Assembly (NCBI RefSeq): GCF_905147365.1
Contig: NC_056412.1
Coordinates: 9,974,001-10,038,000, forward strand
Source: Aricia agestis
Taxonomy: Eukaryota > Arthropoda > Insecta > Lepidoptera > Lycaenidae
Direction: 5' to 3'
DNA length: 64,000 nucleotides
Positions within the stretch are counted from its first letter, which is position 1. Each line of letters opens with the position of its first letter. Of this stretch, positions 41,801 through 55,300 are shown piece by piece. The notes beneath the pieces were generated by a model. That model was not told where the DNA came from and ran no database searches. It saw only the letters and a program-made list of their open reading frames with translations. The position numbers were made by a program, and so were the translations under genes.

Positions 41801-43248
41801 TGCGCCTACACTAACAAAGACGTGCACTTTCCTAGCGCTCACAGCGAGACTGACCATTCGCTGTCGTGCGACTGTCGCATGTCGTCGTATGTGCGCGTGC
41901 ACAACGCTACCAGACGCCGCGACTAGAGGCGAGCGCGTGCGGCTCCCCTAGTTTGTCAAGTGTGCAGAGCTTCGAACAAAATATATGAAAATTGTCGGCC
42001 GTAGCCTGTCGTCGCGTCGAGTCGCCGAGCTGTCGCTGACGCGTGTCGCCTCGTGTGCGCCTACACTTAGAGCAGTCGGCCCCGACTGCAACTTGCGGTC
42101 CGTCTATGGCCTGCAGCCTAAGTCATATAATCTTCATTGAATTAAAGTTAAGTAGTCATTAAATGTATGTTGTCAGGCGGCCCAGTCGGACTGCTCGGTG
42201 GACGACAGCGGGTCCATCACCACCAACCGCGCCCACCTCGACCACCGCGCCTCCTTTAAATCCAACCTCTCTGATACCGATGTCGTCTTACTCAATGTAA
42301 GTCCCCGCATGACTTCCATTAGACGATTCCTTCGAGTCAAATTAGTCTAACTGTCGCACTCAAGAGAACATTAATTACATAACGTTAATTGAAAGAAGAT
42401 TTTTGACATAAGCCCCATACATTATTCGTCAAACTCTTCATTTAATTACAGTTAAATAATTAATATATTTTATCTATGAGTACGGTAGTTAAAGTCCATA
42501 CGGTGAATAGACACATAACTTCATATAAAATGTAGCTAATAGCTATAGAATTCTGTGCCCAGTTTCGTCATTATGATAATAGAATGTAGATTGTAGATGC
42601 ATAAAACAAGTTAGGCCCAAAATTGAATCTTCTAAGTTAAAGTTGTCGGAGGCTGTTTTGACAAATATATTTTACAGCGTTACGAATTTACAGCCGATTT
42701 TTGAAGACTTTTGACAGGAGTTCATCTATTCAATATAGATGTCTTAAAATACAAGCAGGACACTGCTTAGTTTGAGACTCCAGTCTCCCCACAAATACTG
42801 AACTAAATATTTGATTGTTATGATATAAATGTAATATTATTATTGGGTGAGAGAATAAATAAATAAATTATTAATTATTAATAGAATTGATGATTGATGT
42901 TGACAGAATTGTTGACTTTAGGCAATCAAACATGCTATTGAAAAGATAAACTCATCTCGAAAAACCTCATAAACTGAGTAATAATCAAATATCTATTAAT
43001 ATTATGTACTCTTAGTAATTAACGATAATAAACGAGCTTTTGCCCGCGGCTTCGCTCGCGTTAAGAAGTATTATTATATACAAACTTTCATCCAATACTT
43101 TAATCCCTTGGGGGTGGAATTGATCAAAATCCTTTCTTAGCGGATGCCTACGTCATATCATCTACCTGCATGCCAAATTTCAGCCCGATCGGTCCTGTGG
43201 TTTAGGCTGTGCATTGATAGATCACCATGTCAGTCAGTCACCTTTGAG

Positions 43249-43301
<53 letters not shown>

Positions 43302-46300
43302 GAAGTTTGCCTTCTTAAAATAACTAAGTACTTGTATAAGTACTTAGTTAGTTAGTTATTGTATAATAATGTATAATATTTCTGAGAATCATCGAACATT
43401 GAAGATTAATCGGATTCACTGCTATCATAAGATTGTCACATGGTACATACCTATTATATCATGACGTATTAAAGTATAATTCTACTTGAAATTACTTTGG
43501 TACCTTGTAAAAAAGTGACCTCATAATTTCCGGATAACCTGTATTTTCGTAGAAAGCTTTTTAGCGTTAAAAATATTAATTATATTAAGACGTTTATGAG
43601 TAATTAAATAAGATAAGTTTCATAACATTAGTAAAAGAATTACCATTAGTTATTGTAGTAAATGTACGAAATTCAATCATTGCTACCTTTTAGTGAAACC
43701 CTATTTATATAATACAGTAGTTACTCGAATCGCACCTGTTACTCGATTTATAGCTATTTTCAGTCATTCTAGCTTCGTCCTCATTTTTTAAGATCAGTCA
43801 CTGCCGCACTCACAGTCAGTGACGAATATTAATTATTATTTAATTGTAATTAAATGAAGACTTTGACATATTAAGCCCCATACATTATCTGTCAAACTCT
43901 TCATTAAATTGAAGTTTAATCGTCATTAAATGTCTATAAGTGCGGCCGTTAGACGTTTGTCTTCTAATTAGGTACTACTTTCTGCAGCAGTTTATTATTT
44001 AATTGTCAACTTCTTAGAATGCATCAATGTATTACCTATGTATAAATAAAACAAACTTAAGATTGAGGTCTTATAGTGTTCGGTTCTGTAAACTTTAATT
44101 ATTCCTGACGCATTCTAAGGTTTTTACAACCCGCACCGCGAACTTCGCGGCTTTACGGCCATCCCCTTAATTATCATGTACACACATAATATTTTTGGTG
44201 TCACAATTTTGATATTTTAACTTTTTTAAAGAATTTTACGCCTCTAGTACACAGACGCAGTTCGCCGCGAAATCGCGGCGAAATAAATGCGAAAACATTT
44301 ACTGTCTCATCTGCTACACGACAATGCATTATATTGCATCTCGCTCTTTCCTATTTTGCATTTGTTTCGCTGCGATTTCGCAGCGAACTGCGTCTGTGGA
44401 CTAGGGCGTTATAAGTTGTAATGTCATTTGTTATACTTTTAAAATTGGCTTTTAAAAGTGACATAATAATAAAGGAGCTAATTAAACAGTATTATCTTAA
44501 CAAACTGTTCTCCTGGTACAGCCGGGTCGCGGCGCAGGTGGCTTGGGCGGCGCGGGCGGTAAGGTGCGCGCGGGCAGCGTGTTCTCCAGCAAGTCGTCAC
44601 TGAGCTCCCGCCCCCCGCCCACCACCTCGCCCCTCACCTCCCCCGACACGGCACGGACTTATCTCTACCAAGGCCTCATAGGTAAGCATACTGCTTTTTT
44701 GTCTTTTTTTAGTTTTTGTTTAAAAGACATGTAGAAATAAAACTATTTAGCTTGAAATACAACACAGTTTTATTATTTAGAAATATTAATTATAACAATC
44801 GTGCAACTTAACATGGCTGAACTTTTGACGGAACACACCACCAAAGAACGGGGAAAACATTTTAAATTTTTTAAATAAAGTTAATTAAAGACTAAAGAGT
44901 ATGTCTACATTCTTCAAACAAGACATGCCGTCAACTCCATGACCTATCGTATCCATCATAATGAAATTAATTCATCAACTTCCAGCAATAAATTGTGCAA
45001 GCCAATGCTACACTAGTCTGCACTGTCGACATATTATTGGGTCTCAGAACATGCTTAAAGTGCGGTCGCTGGATGGGGAGATTCGGCCCCGATTCCATAG
45101 TTTGTCTCTTTCACTCGCAAACGGAAAAGTCAAGTAACCGGCGAACGAACTTTAGTAAAATCCATTTAAAAGCAACGGATTTGATTACAGGCAAGGAGAG
45201 ATCGAACTTGTGGGATCAGATGCAATTCTGGGAGGACGCGTTTTTGGACGCTGTGAGCCAGGAGCGAGATATGATCGGTATGGATCAAGGAGCTAACGAG
45301 ATGATGGAGCGGTACAAGTGCCTCAGCGAGACGGAAAAAAAGCGTTTAGAACACGAGGAGGATAGACTCCTGTCTACCGCGCTCTATAACTTGACTGCGG
45401 CGATGGTTCTATTCGGGGTGGAGCCGGATATCATTCGCAACAAAGTGAGACGGCTGCTAGCAAAAAGTCACATCGGTCTCATATACAGTCAAGAGGTGAA
45501 CCACCTCCTGGACGTCGTGCATAACCTGGTAAGTGGCGTATTTCAGTTGCTTCTCTATAAAGGATTGCGCTAGTTTTAATGCTCTCGCTCACCTCCTGGT
45601 AAATCGAGTAATTTAGTGTTGAAATATTTTAGAAGTTTTATACTTAGCCGCTATGTCACTATATACAATAACTATCGAGAAAATATTACTCTTTTACCTG
45701 GTAGCGCTATGGAGATCATTAGTAACTTTCGAGTGAAGGATGTTTTAAAGGAAGTATGAACTTTGACTGAATATTGTTTATGCTAATTGCTCGATTAGTG
45801 GCTGGTACTGGTACTGGCAAACTGGTACGAGTCGTATTATTAACTAGTAGTTCCTGAGTACTACTGGGTTTTTAAAAATATATAATAAACTTGTAACTGT
45901 GAAAGTAACCAGCGCTGAAAGTCTAACTTTTTTTCGTGGTATGGTCAAATTCATGACGTCTGGGCATTTGTTATAGAAACATAGAATCAAAAGTAACTCT
46001 TTTAGTGCTGCTATCTTCACAGTGGTCAGTGAATTCCTTATGAGGAACACATACGTATTATCACTTTGTAATGTTACACCCTGTAGATATCACGATGTAC
46101 GCCAGTATACTCATATCATAACCCTGTGGTACCGCAGCAAGGCAACGACGTGGAGCTGAAGCCGCTGGGGTCGCGGCAGCTGCGGCGCGCGACGTTCACG
46201 GTGCACGAGGGCGACGCCGCCGGCCCGCTGCGCTTCATGGAGGTGCGCGACGACGGCATCATACTGCGATCCACGCAAGGTACACCACTTAGGTTCCGTA

Positions 46301-49300
46301 CCCAAAGGATAAAAACGGGACCCTATCACCAAGACATCACTGTCTGAGTGTCTGACCGTCTGTCTGTCTCCAGTAGGGCGTCGCCGTCTAAACCCAGAGG
46401 TCGCGGGTCCAATCCCGCCGAGATGCCTCTGGGTCATCTATCGATAATGTTATTAGTAAGGAATAAGGATACATTTAATGCACTTAAGATTTGGTTGGGT
46501 CTCGGAAAAGGAAATAAGATTTACCCCGGAAAAATGTACTGTTTCCACATTTAAATAACGTAATCCGCAAATAATTTCAAATGGCATCACTATTAACTAT
46601 TTAAACTTATTCGTCGGATCCGCTAGTTATCACAAACTAATATTACAAAGGCGAAAGTTTGTGAGTTTGTGAGTTGTTACTCCTTCACGTTTAAAGGCTG
46701 GAGCACTTTCGATAAAATTTTCCATGATGTTAGCTGAGATCCTGGATTCGCGAAAAATCATATCTTAATATATATATTTCTTGTGTGCGTGTGTATGTGA
46801 CTGAACTCCTCCTAAACGACTGGACCAATTTTGATGAAATTTTTTGTGTGTGTTCGTGGAGATTCGAGAATGGTTTAGATTTACAGTTTGGTCTACTGGA
46901 AAATGTTTTTTTAATTAATTTCTTATTTATAAGGAGTTGTTGATTTTGGAATGTTTTACATTAGATCCGGCGGACGGCGCTATCATCGCATTCAATATTA
47001 TTCTATTTCAATTTTAGTTTGTCCTGACAGATGGTGCTACGATTACTTAATTTGAAAAAAATTTTGTTATTCAATTCATGTGCTGATTAAAATATTAAAT
47101 AAATAACACATAGGCTACAATTTTAACCGACTTTCAAAATGGGGGAGGTGTTATGTTCGTTTTCTTATATTCAACGATTACTCCGCCGTTTGTTAACCGA
47201 TTTTCAAAATTTATCTTAATATATATATTTCTTGTGTGCGTGTGTATGTGACTGAACTCCTCCTAAACGACTGGACCAATTTTGATGAAATTTTTTGTGT
47301 GTGTTCGTGGAGATTCGAGAATGGTTTAGATTTACAGTTTGGTCTACTGGAAAATGTTTTTTCAATTAATTTCTTATTTATAAGGAGTTGTTGATTTTGG
47401 AATGTTTTACATTAGATCCGGCGGACGGCGCTATCATCGCATTCAATATTATTCTATTTCAATTTTAGTTTGTCCTGACAGATGGTGCTACGATTAATTT
47501 GAAAAAAATGTTGTTATTCAATTCATGTGCTGATTAAAATATTAAATAAATAACACATAGGCTACAATTTTAACCGACTTTCAAAATGGGGGAGGTGTTA
47601 TGTTCGTTTTCTTATATTCAACGATTACTCCGCCGTTTGTTAACCGATTTTCAAAATTTTTCTTTTGGTATATAGGGTATCATCCCAATTTGGTATTATA
47701 TTCAGAAAAGTGGTGATCTGATGAAGGATCCATAAGTAATCGAGGGAACTCCTCAAAACTTATAGGGAAACATATGGTGACTTCGGTTTCGTGAGAAGTA
47801 TTCTAAGCATATGCTACCAACAAGTAAGATTTTGCACCGAGATATACCTGGTATACCGTGGTTCGGAAGGTGCTGAGAGAATTCCTGATTCTTTATAGAT
47901 ACAAGTTTGGGAGTTTCGGCGTTGTTTTAAGAACAGAAAGCATATGCTACTATGCAAATTACATTCTTCATCATCATCATCATCATCATCACTACCATAT
48001 TATACCATTTCATAGTCTTTTAGATCGAGTCTCGAGTTTGTCAAGCGATAATTAAAAAAAATTTATATCTACCTAATATTATAAACCTGAAGAGTATGTT
48101 TGCTTGAACGCGTCAATCTCAGAAACTACAGGTCCGATTTAAAAACTTATCTCAGTGTTAGATAGATCATTTATCGAGTAAGACTCATCATTTATCGAGA
48201 AGGTTATATTATATTATTACTCTAAGACTAATACGACAGAAGAAACTCAGGAAAATGTGGGAAAAACGGGGGAAATATTTTTTATGGGAAAATGTACCTA
48301 CGGATTCTGTAAAATTTCTAATTTACGCGGGCGAAGCCGCGCGGGACATCTAGTTATACTGTAAATATGCAATTTACTTTCACTAAAAATTATATAAACA
48401 GGTAACACCGCTGGACAGCGCTAGTATTCTATAATAGTCATGTAATTTATAGGTGCCATAGTGGAGAGGTGGTGGTACGAGCGGCTGGTGAACATGACGT
48501 ACAGCCCCAAGATCAGGGTTCTGTGCCTTTGGAGGAAGAACGGCGGACAGACGCAGCTGCATAAATACTATACGAAGAAGGTGGGTCGAGTGTGGAAGAA
48601 CGAGTGTAGCTATACAAATAACATTACGATCTAGTGTAGTAATAAGCTTAAATCTAAACTTATCAATGCATTATGAACAGGGTTGGCGAACCGATGGCAC
48701 GTGTGCCACCAGTGGCACGTGACATGAAATTTGGAGCAAGCCACTGGTTCCAAAACTAGTATCGAAATTTTTTTTTTTTTTCAACAATGAAGGTTATAGA
48801 ATATAGATCCTTCTTTGCATAGTAGGCAGTAAATTAGGCAAATTTTGAAATACGCATAGGATCACAAAAATATCGAATGTCACGTTTATGACTTAACTTT
48901 AATTAACTGAATATTTCTTTAGAAAAAGGGCACATTAATACGAAAAGGTTCGCCAGCCCAGCTATAGAATTTACTAACGCCTCCAAAGTCCAGTGTTTTC
49001 ACTCGTCGTTAGTTTTGTTAGCAAACAGATAAATAAAGTTTCGTTTTTTTATATATATAATATTATGGATTTTGTTGAATCTTTTTGTGGAGTCCTATTA
49101 AATACCACAAACAAATATCAAAGCAATATCTCAAATCCATTGCGGGATATCTTCGGGCGCAACTCACGTATGTCATTGTGTTCGCGCAGTGTAAAGCGCT
49201 GTACTACTCGATCAAGGAGGCAATGGAGAAGAGCGGGCGGCGGCAGGACGCGGCCGAGCTGGGGGGCGAGTTCCCCGTGCAGGACTGCGCCACCGGCGAG

Positions 49301-52300
49301 GGGGGACTCATACAGGTGACCAATTCTATAATATCAACTATAATTAACCGACTTCAAAAACAGGAGGTTATCAATTCGACCCGTACGTATGTAATATTTC
49401 TGGAACTGCACAGTTTTCTTATACGGTATAAATATGTTACTTGTTAGTCTACATCAGCGTCTGAACAATTGTTATTTTTTAATGTATTATAATTTATAAG
49501 ACAGAAGGTGAGACACGATTGTTATTTTTTAATGTATTGTAACAATTTGTTCCATATTTAATAAACTACTTAAACAAGAAAATAACATAAATATAGAGCT
49601 CTTATAAACAAGGATGAATTTCTTGAACATATTATTATTATTTTATCAATAGGTCGTCATGCGTGACGACTAATCATAATAAAATCTTCAATTCTTACAA
49701 ATAGATAAAAATTACAATTAATGATATTTTTATATTTTATATTTATTTTTTAATTTAAGTTCTACATTTTTTAATATAGTACTTTTAATTACTAATTATA
49801 TTATAGAGTGACCGTATTATATTTAACAATGTTCAGATAGGTGTTTGTTACGTTTGCTATTGTTACACAGAATTTGTTTTAATTATCGTTTAAATGAATT
49901 TAACTTGTCAGAAAATATACAAATTTCAGGGTAATTAGATATGGCGTTGTAGGATCTGCACAATCTTCTGAGCGGTACATAGTGACCTAGATTTCGGCAC
50001 GGTTCTGGCAAATTTAACATTAAACGGCTTATAATTATTTTTCTAGGTAATCTGACAGGAATATTTATAGGAATTTTGCTTAAAAGTCTATCATTATCAA
50101 TAACACCACTCAGAATCTTGTGTAGAAAAATAATTTCCAAGTATTTTCGACGATCAAAAAGCTAATGCAGATTAAAATATTTTAATCTGTCGACATAATG
50201 GGTTAACTTACTGATCAAGCTATGCTTGTAAGATAAATGCCATAAGAATCTTTTTTGAACTTTTTCAATACGATTTGAATATGTGGCATAATGTGGATTC
50301 CAAACTGGGCTGCAGTATTCAAGCTTACTACGCACTAGAGCGTTGTATAAAAGTATTGATGTTTTTGGGTTCCTGAAAGCTGTGGAGTTCCCTTTAATAA
50401 AGCCCAGCATTTTAAACCCATGTGATACGATTTGATCAATATGTTTGTTCATTTGCAATTTGGTGTCAAGAGTGATTCCAAGGTCTCTGATCTCTTTAAC
50501 CTGAGATAATTGGTTGTTATTTGGTAAGTAAATAGGGAGGAATTAAGTTTACGGGAGAAGCGAAAATGAAAACATTTGTTGGTATTTAAGAGGATTCCAC
50601 ACCGCCATTTTTTCCATACAAACGTTGTCCCCTGTTTCCTCCCTGGATAATGCTAGTAGAGTTATAATTTTTTTCCTGAATATCTACGGCCACTAATACA
50701 ATGTCCCTATGTTTTCTTTTTTTTCATAATTTAATTATTAAATAAGATATGAACGTTCAAAGACCCAAAAAAATGGCCAGATTTTCCACTGTGTTCAAAC
50801 GTCCAGAAAACAGATTTGGATAGATTATACAAAAAAAGCAAAACATAGGAACACAGCTCAAGCCTTTTTTTAATCTTTAATGAAAAAAGTACTTAAATCG
50901 GTTAAGTTTTGGAGAAGGAATCAGGGGACAACGAATCGTTGATTTTCTGGATTTTCTGCAGTTGTCTCTATCGCGTTCTGCGGTATAGGCTTGAGGTAAG
51001 GGAGACAGCTATAGATATTACACGTACTTTTTTTTCATTTCTCTAGCCGCTGTGGTATCCTCTTAAGGTCATTTGGTTGGCTTCGCACCAGACGGCTAGT
51101 CTATTGAGATCACTTTGAAGGTGGAAATAATCGATTTCTTTATTAATTAGTTTGACTATTTTGAGGTCATCTGCGTATAAATGAAAGTCGGAATATAGAA
51201 AACATAAAATGATATCATTAATAAAAATATTTAAAAAAGGGGACCTAATCTAGAACCTTGCGGTACTCCAGATAGAGTAGGAAACGGCAAAGATGAAAAG
51301 CCATTTATTACTACAACGGAAGATCTATCAGTTAAATATGATTTTATCCAGGCCAGGATTAAACCACCAAAACCAAACGAGGTTATCTTTGTTAAAAGTC
51401 TACTGTATGGAACTTTGTCAAAAGCCTTAGAGAAATCTGTGTAGATAACATCTACACAGTTTTGGCTATCTATTGAGTCTTTTTTGTTGTATTAGGTATT
51501 GTTAAACTAAGGGAATACTGAAGGTTTTATCACAATCCCTTTAGTAGTTTTTGAGATAGGGAATTTTAATTTTTAATTACGAACAATTATTAAAGTTGAT
51601 TTTATCTTCTTAAAATACTTTTTTATTTTAAATTCAAGACAGACCGACCGACAACTTTTGGTACTATAGTAAAACCGCTTTAAAAAATTTTACTTTATGA
51701 ATTGTCAGCAGTTGCATACAAAGTTGAGACATGTTCCTTGTAAAATTAAACGTCTGGGTTACCCATACAATAGAGCAATTTTTTGTAACTACTCTCCGTG
51801 AAGATTGATTCTATTCGTATAATAAAGCGTTAATGGTTTACAATACGCGTTAATTGTTACATTCAGCGAATTAGTGACTAATCGCAGGGGCCAAATATTA
51901 CAGTGGACGGCTGGGCTGATTGCATAGAAATGCCGATGTTTGAGATATTTACAAATACTACGGCAATCCAAATCTTAATTCCGATAATGTTATATGTCTA
52001 TTGTCTAGTGCCTACATAATATTTTATATACTACTTTTTCAATAATGTGTACTGAAGGAGAAGAGGATAATATCAAGAAAATATTGCATAAACTGCCCTG
52101 TTCCACAAAAAACTACAGTTATTTCACACCGCTGTTTTCTGTGTATACTGTATAGTTTAACATATTTTCTAACAGCTAACTACTTAAAGGTGTTAAAATG
52201 TTCTTGTTATTCATATTATTATTGCTTAATATTCGAAGGTGTGCATGGAAGGAGTCGGCCTCCTGTTCCACCACAGCAAGGTAAGCTTGATTTTTGATTA

Positions 52301-55300
52301 CATTTTTTACTACTTTTGTCAGCTTTTTTATTGTAACTTTATCTACGGTATACCAAAACGAGGCGCATCTCGCGCATCTGTTTCGGTGATATCGTTTTCT
52401 TTGATTCAGGTAAGGCTCAGTGTTCGCGCTTACATTGGACATGTATAATATTTATCTATATAACGTCGTCCGGTCGGTCGGACGACATATCGGACCGGGA
52501 TCCCGCCCCGGCCGGCGAAAGCTTCTTGTCTCAGTATTGTGTTGGTGACGTTAGTGCATCGCGTCCTCCATTAAATCCGCTTGTAACGACGGGTTAGCAT
52601 CTCGGGGTCGATTGAGACTTCAGTACTTATAACGCCAAGCCGGAAGTGAACCATACGACAAGAGTCTCGCGCTCGTTTACGACTCCCGATAATATACGAG
52701 TAAGACATCGTCACACAAGGACCACTCAAAGCTTCCTATTGAAATAAACCAGTGTTTAACTAGCCTCTGCCGAGTCATAGGCGCTACAGCCTGTGCTACC
52801 CACTCTATCTCTATTTCTCCCACTCTCCGAGCAAATCATCGTGGATGTATACCCGCTTTATATTACCGAACATTTAATAGCTCGGTAGGGTCGATGAGCG
52901 TATTTTTGTCCTTTCTTTAAATTAATTCGGTGTAATAGCTAGTTTTTTTTACATTTTAAGGTTAACTGTTGTCGATCCAACTTCCATTTATTCTCCATAC
53001 AACATTATGAGTGTGCATGTGCTATCTGTCTGCCAGGCGGGGGCGGGCGGGCGCGCGGCCGGGGGCCGAGTCGGCGGCCCCGCCCCCGCCCGCCTCCCGC
53101 GCCACGCCCGCCCCGCTCCGCTAGGAACTTTTGAGATGGTCCTTGACACGCGCTCGGCCGCTCTCAACTAATGTCTTGTTTTTGTCTGTTCTACCCTTTC
53201 CGGACACGCCGAACTCGCGCCGCTGCGCTGAAGGATTTCGAGGTACTCAGTGCTCCTTTAGACTCGCCCTCGCGACGATCGCCGCGCCGGCGCCCGCGGG
53301 CCCGGCCGCGCTCCGCGATGATCGTTCGGGGCCGGAGGGCTTTACTTGTAGTTTGAGGCTTACCGATTGTTTTTAGCCGTTGTTAGCGTTATTTTAGTTG
53401 TCCCGAGTGCGGCGAGCGCCCGCGTGCGCGGTCGTGCATGCACATAGACGCCCTTTGTTTATTTGTTCGTTACCGCACCCGTCAGCTTGCATAAGTATCA
53501 CGGATCGTCCGGCGAGCGGGTCCGATCTCTCGTTCGCACGACACTCGCCGAACTAGTCGAGCTCCTCCACCCGGAACCCGAGCGCCCGCTCGAGCTCGGC
53601 CGATGCGAGTCGACGAGGTCAGTCGACAGTCGTAGAGCATTCGCCATCTCACAAGTTCCGGCTCACGCTCCGTCGCTCCGCCCCTCCCGCGCCCGCCTCC
53701 CGCCTCCCGCGCCCCGCACACCCCCCGCACACCCCCCGCACACCTCCTACCGCCGCACCGCCTCCTAGAGGACCCGCCGATGTTACAGTAGCGACTGTTT
53801 AGTGTTCAGTAGTGTCCCGAATCCACGGTCCATCGCCCGGCACGGATAAATGGCGCAGACGACAGTCAATACGTATCCCCACGCGCATGGCCAGTGTTGC
53901 TCGACACTGCATGACACGTCTAATGCTTGCACGTCAACACGTCCAACCTACTGCACCATTTATTTCTGTGTCGCATGTCTGCATGCTCGTAGTCTCGTAG
54001 CCCGCCGGCGATTTTTTACATTTTTTAAACTTTTGTCAGCATGGTAAGTGGGGCCCTAAGAGTGATGATAATCATTATTTAGAATCAAAAACTCACGTCC
54101 ATTTTCTGTAGTAAACCATAGATATTAATGTAGTACCTGCATAAACTATAATGTATGCTGTTACACGAATATAATATAATACTTACTTATCACTAACCTA
54201 CCTAATATTTACAAGCTTCGTTCTTACAATCTTGCCCCCTTGTAGCTCACATATTGCAGCAAATACATTTTTGAAGGTTTATATTACTACTGGACTCTCC
54301 TGGACTATCCTGACTTATAATATTATTCATAAACAAGGCATATTCCTTGTAAAAAAAAATAGCCGCTGGCTTTGCACTGTATAGATCACATAGTACGTAC
54401 TAAACTTAATATAGGGGTTTTCACTGAGAGCGCTCAAACTTGGAAATCACATAAACAACCAGTCTATGCTGTAGCTCAGCAACTTCAAAAACATATTTTT
54501 GCGTTCTGTATAGCAAGTACATTTATTATTTGTGACATTGATACCGTGTAACCGATTATAATTTTTTTAACCCTCATAAATCAGGCACAACCAAGTTGCT
54601 ACGGACGTGCTACGTAGATGCTTCATGAGTACAACGTTGGTGCTACGTGGCACTACGTGGATGCTACGTGGTAGAGCTTATCCAATTTAAAATGACGCGC
54701 CCCTTTTCCTTATTCACAGTATAAAATTTTATATAAACTATAATTTTGTTCAAGTAGTGGGGTCATTTCATGTTAGATGAGCTCTACTACGTCGGTGCTA
54801 CGTGGGTGCTACGTAGGGGCTTCGTGGTACTACGTAGGTGCTACGTGGTACTACGTGAGTGCTACGTAGGTGCTACGTGGTACTACGTAGGTGCTACGTG
54901 AGTGCTAAGCTCAAAACGTTGGGCAGATAAAGATTTTGATAATAATAAAAATCTGTACTTATGCGTTACTGAAGCTAGGAAATTCCATTAGTAAAATATT
55001 TTAATTATGAATGCAGAACTATTAGGTTAAGCTTGAGCAATATTTTATTTATTAATTTAAAACACTTTATGCAAATATTTACATAGGCGGGCTTAATGCC
55101 GTGTGGCATTCTCTACCAGCCAACCTTAGGGTGATGATGAAAGTGTAGAATAGGCGCATTCTAAGACTGAATTGGTTAAGACATTAATATACATAAATAG
55201 TTATATAATTATTTTATATATACAATGCAATAATTTGTTACTAAATTGAGAGCGTCTCTATTGAGAACCCCTATTTATAGAATCCGATAGAAATTGCTTG

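Noticed and set aside
46370..46410. Candidate tRNA gene
   Set aside because: Only a B-box-like string is clear; stems do not close by eye.
53463..53768. 101-codon ORF in the GC island
   Set aside because: No domain, low-complexity Arg/Pro/Ala composition, and overlapping ORFs on both strands; explained by GC content.
54031..54042. Possible 4-nt microexon (acceptor cttttgtcag, CATG, donor gtaagt)
   Set aside because: It would shift the reading frame between exons 32 and 33, whose phases already agree.
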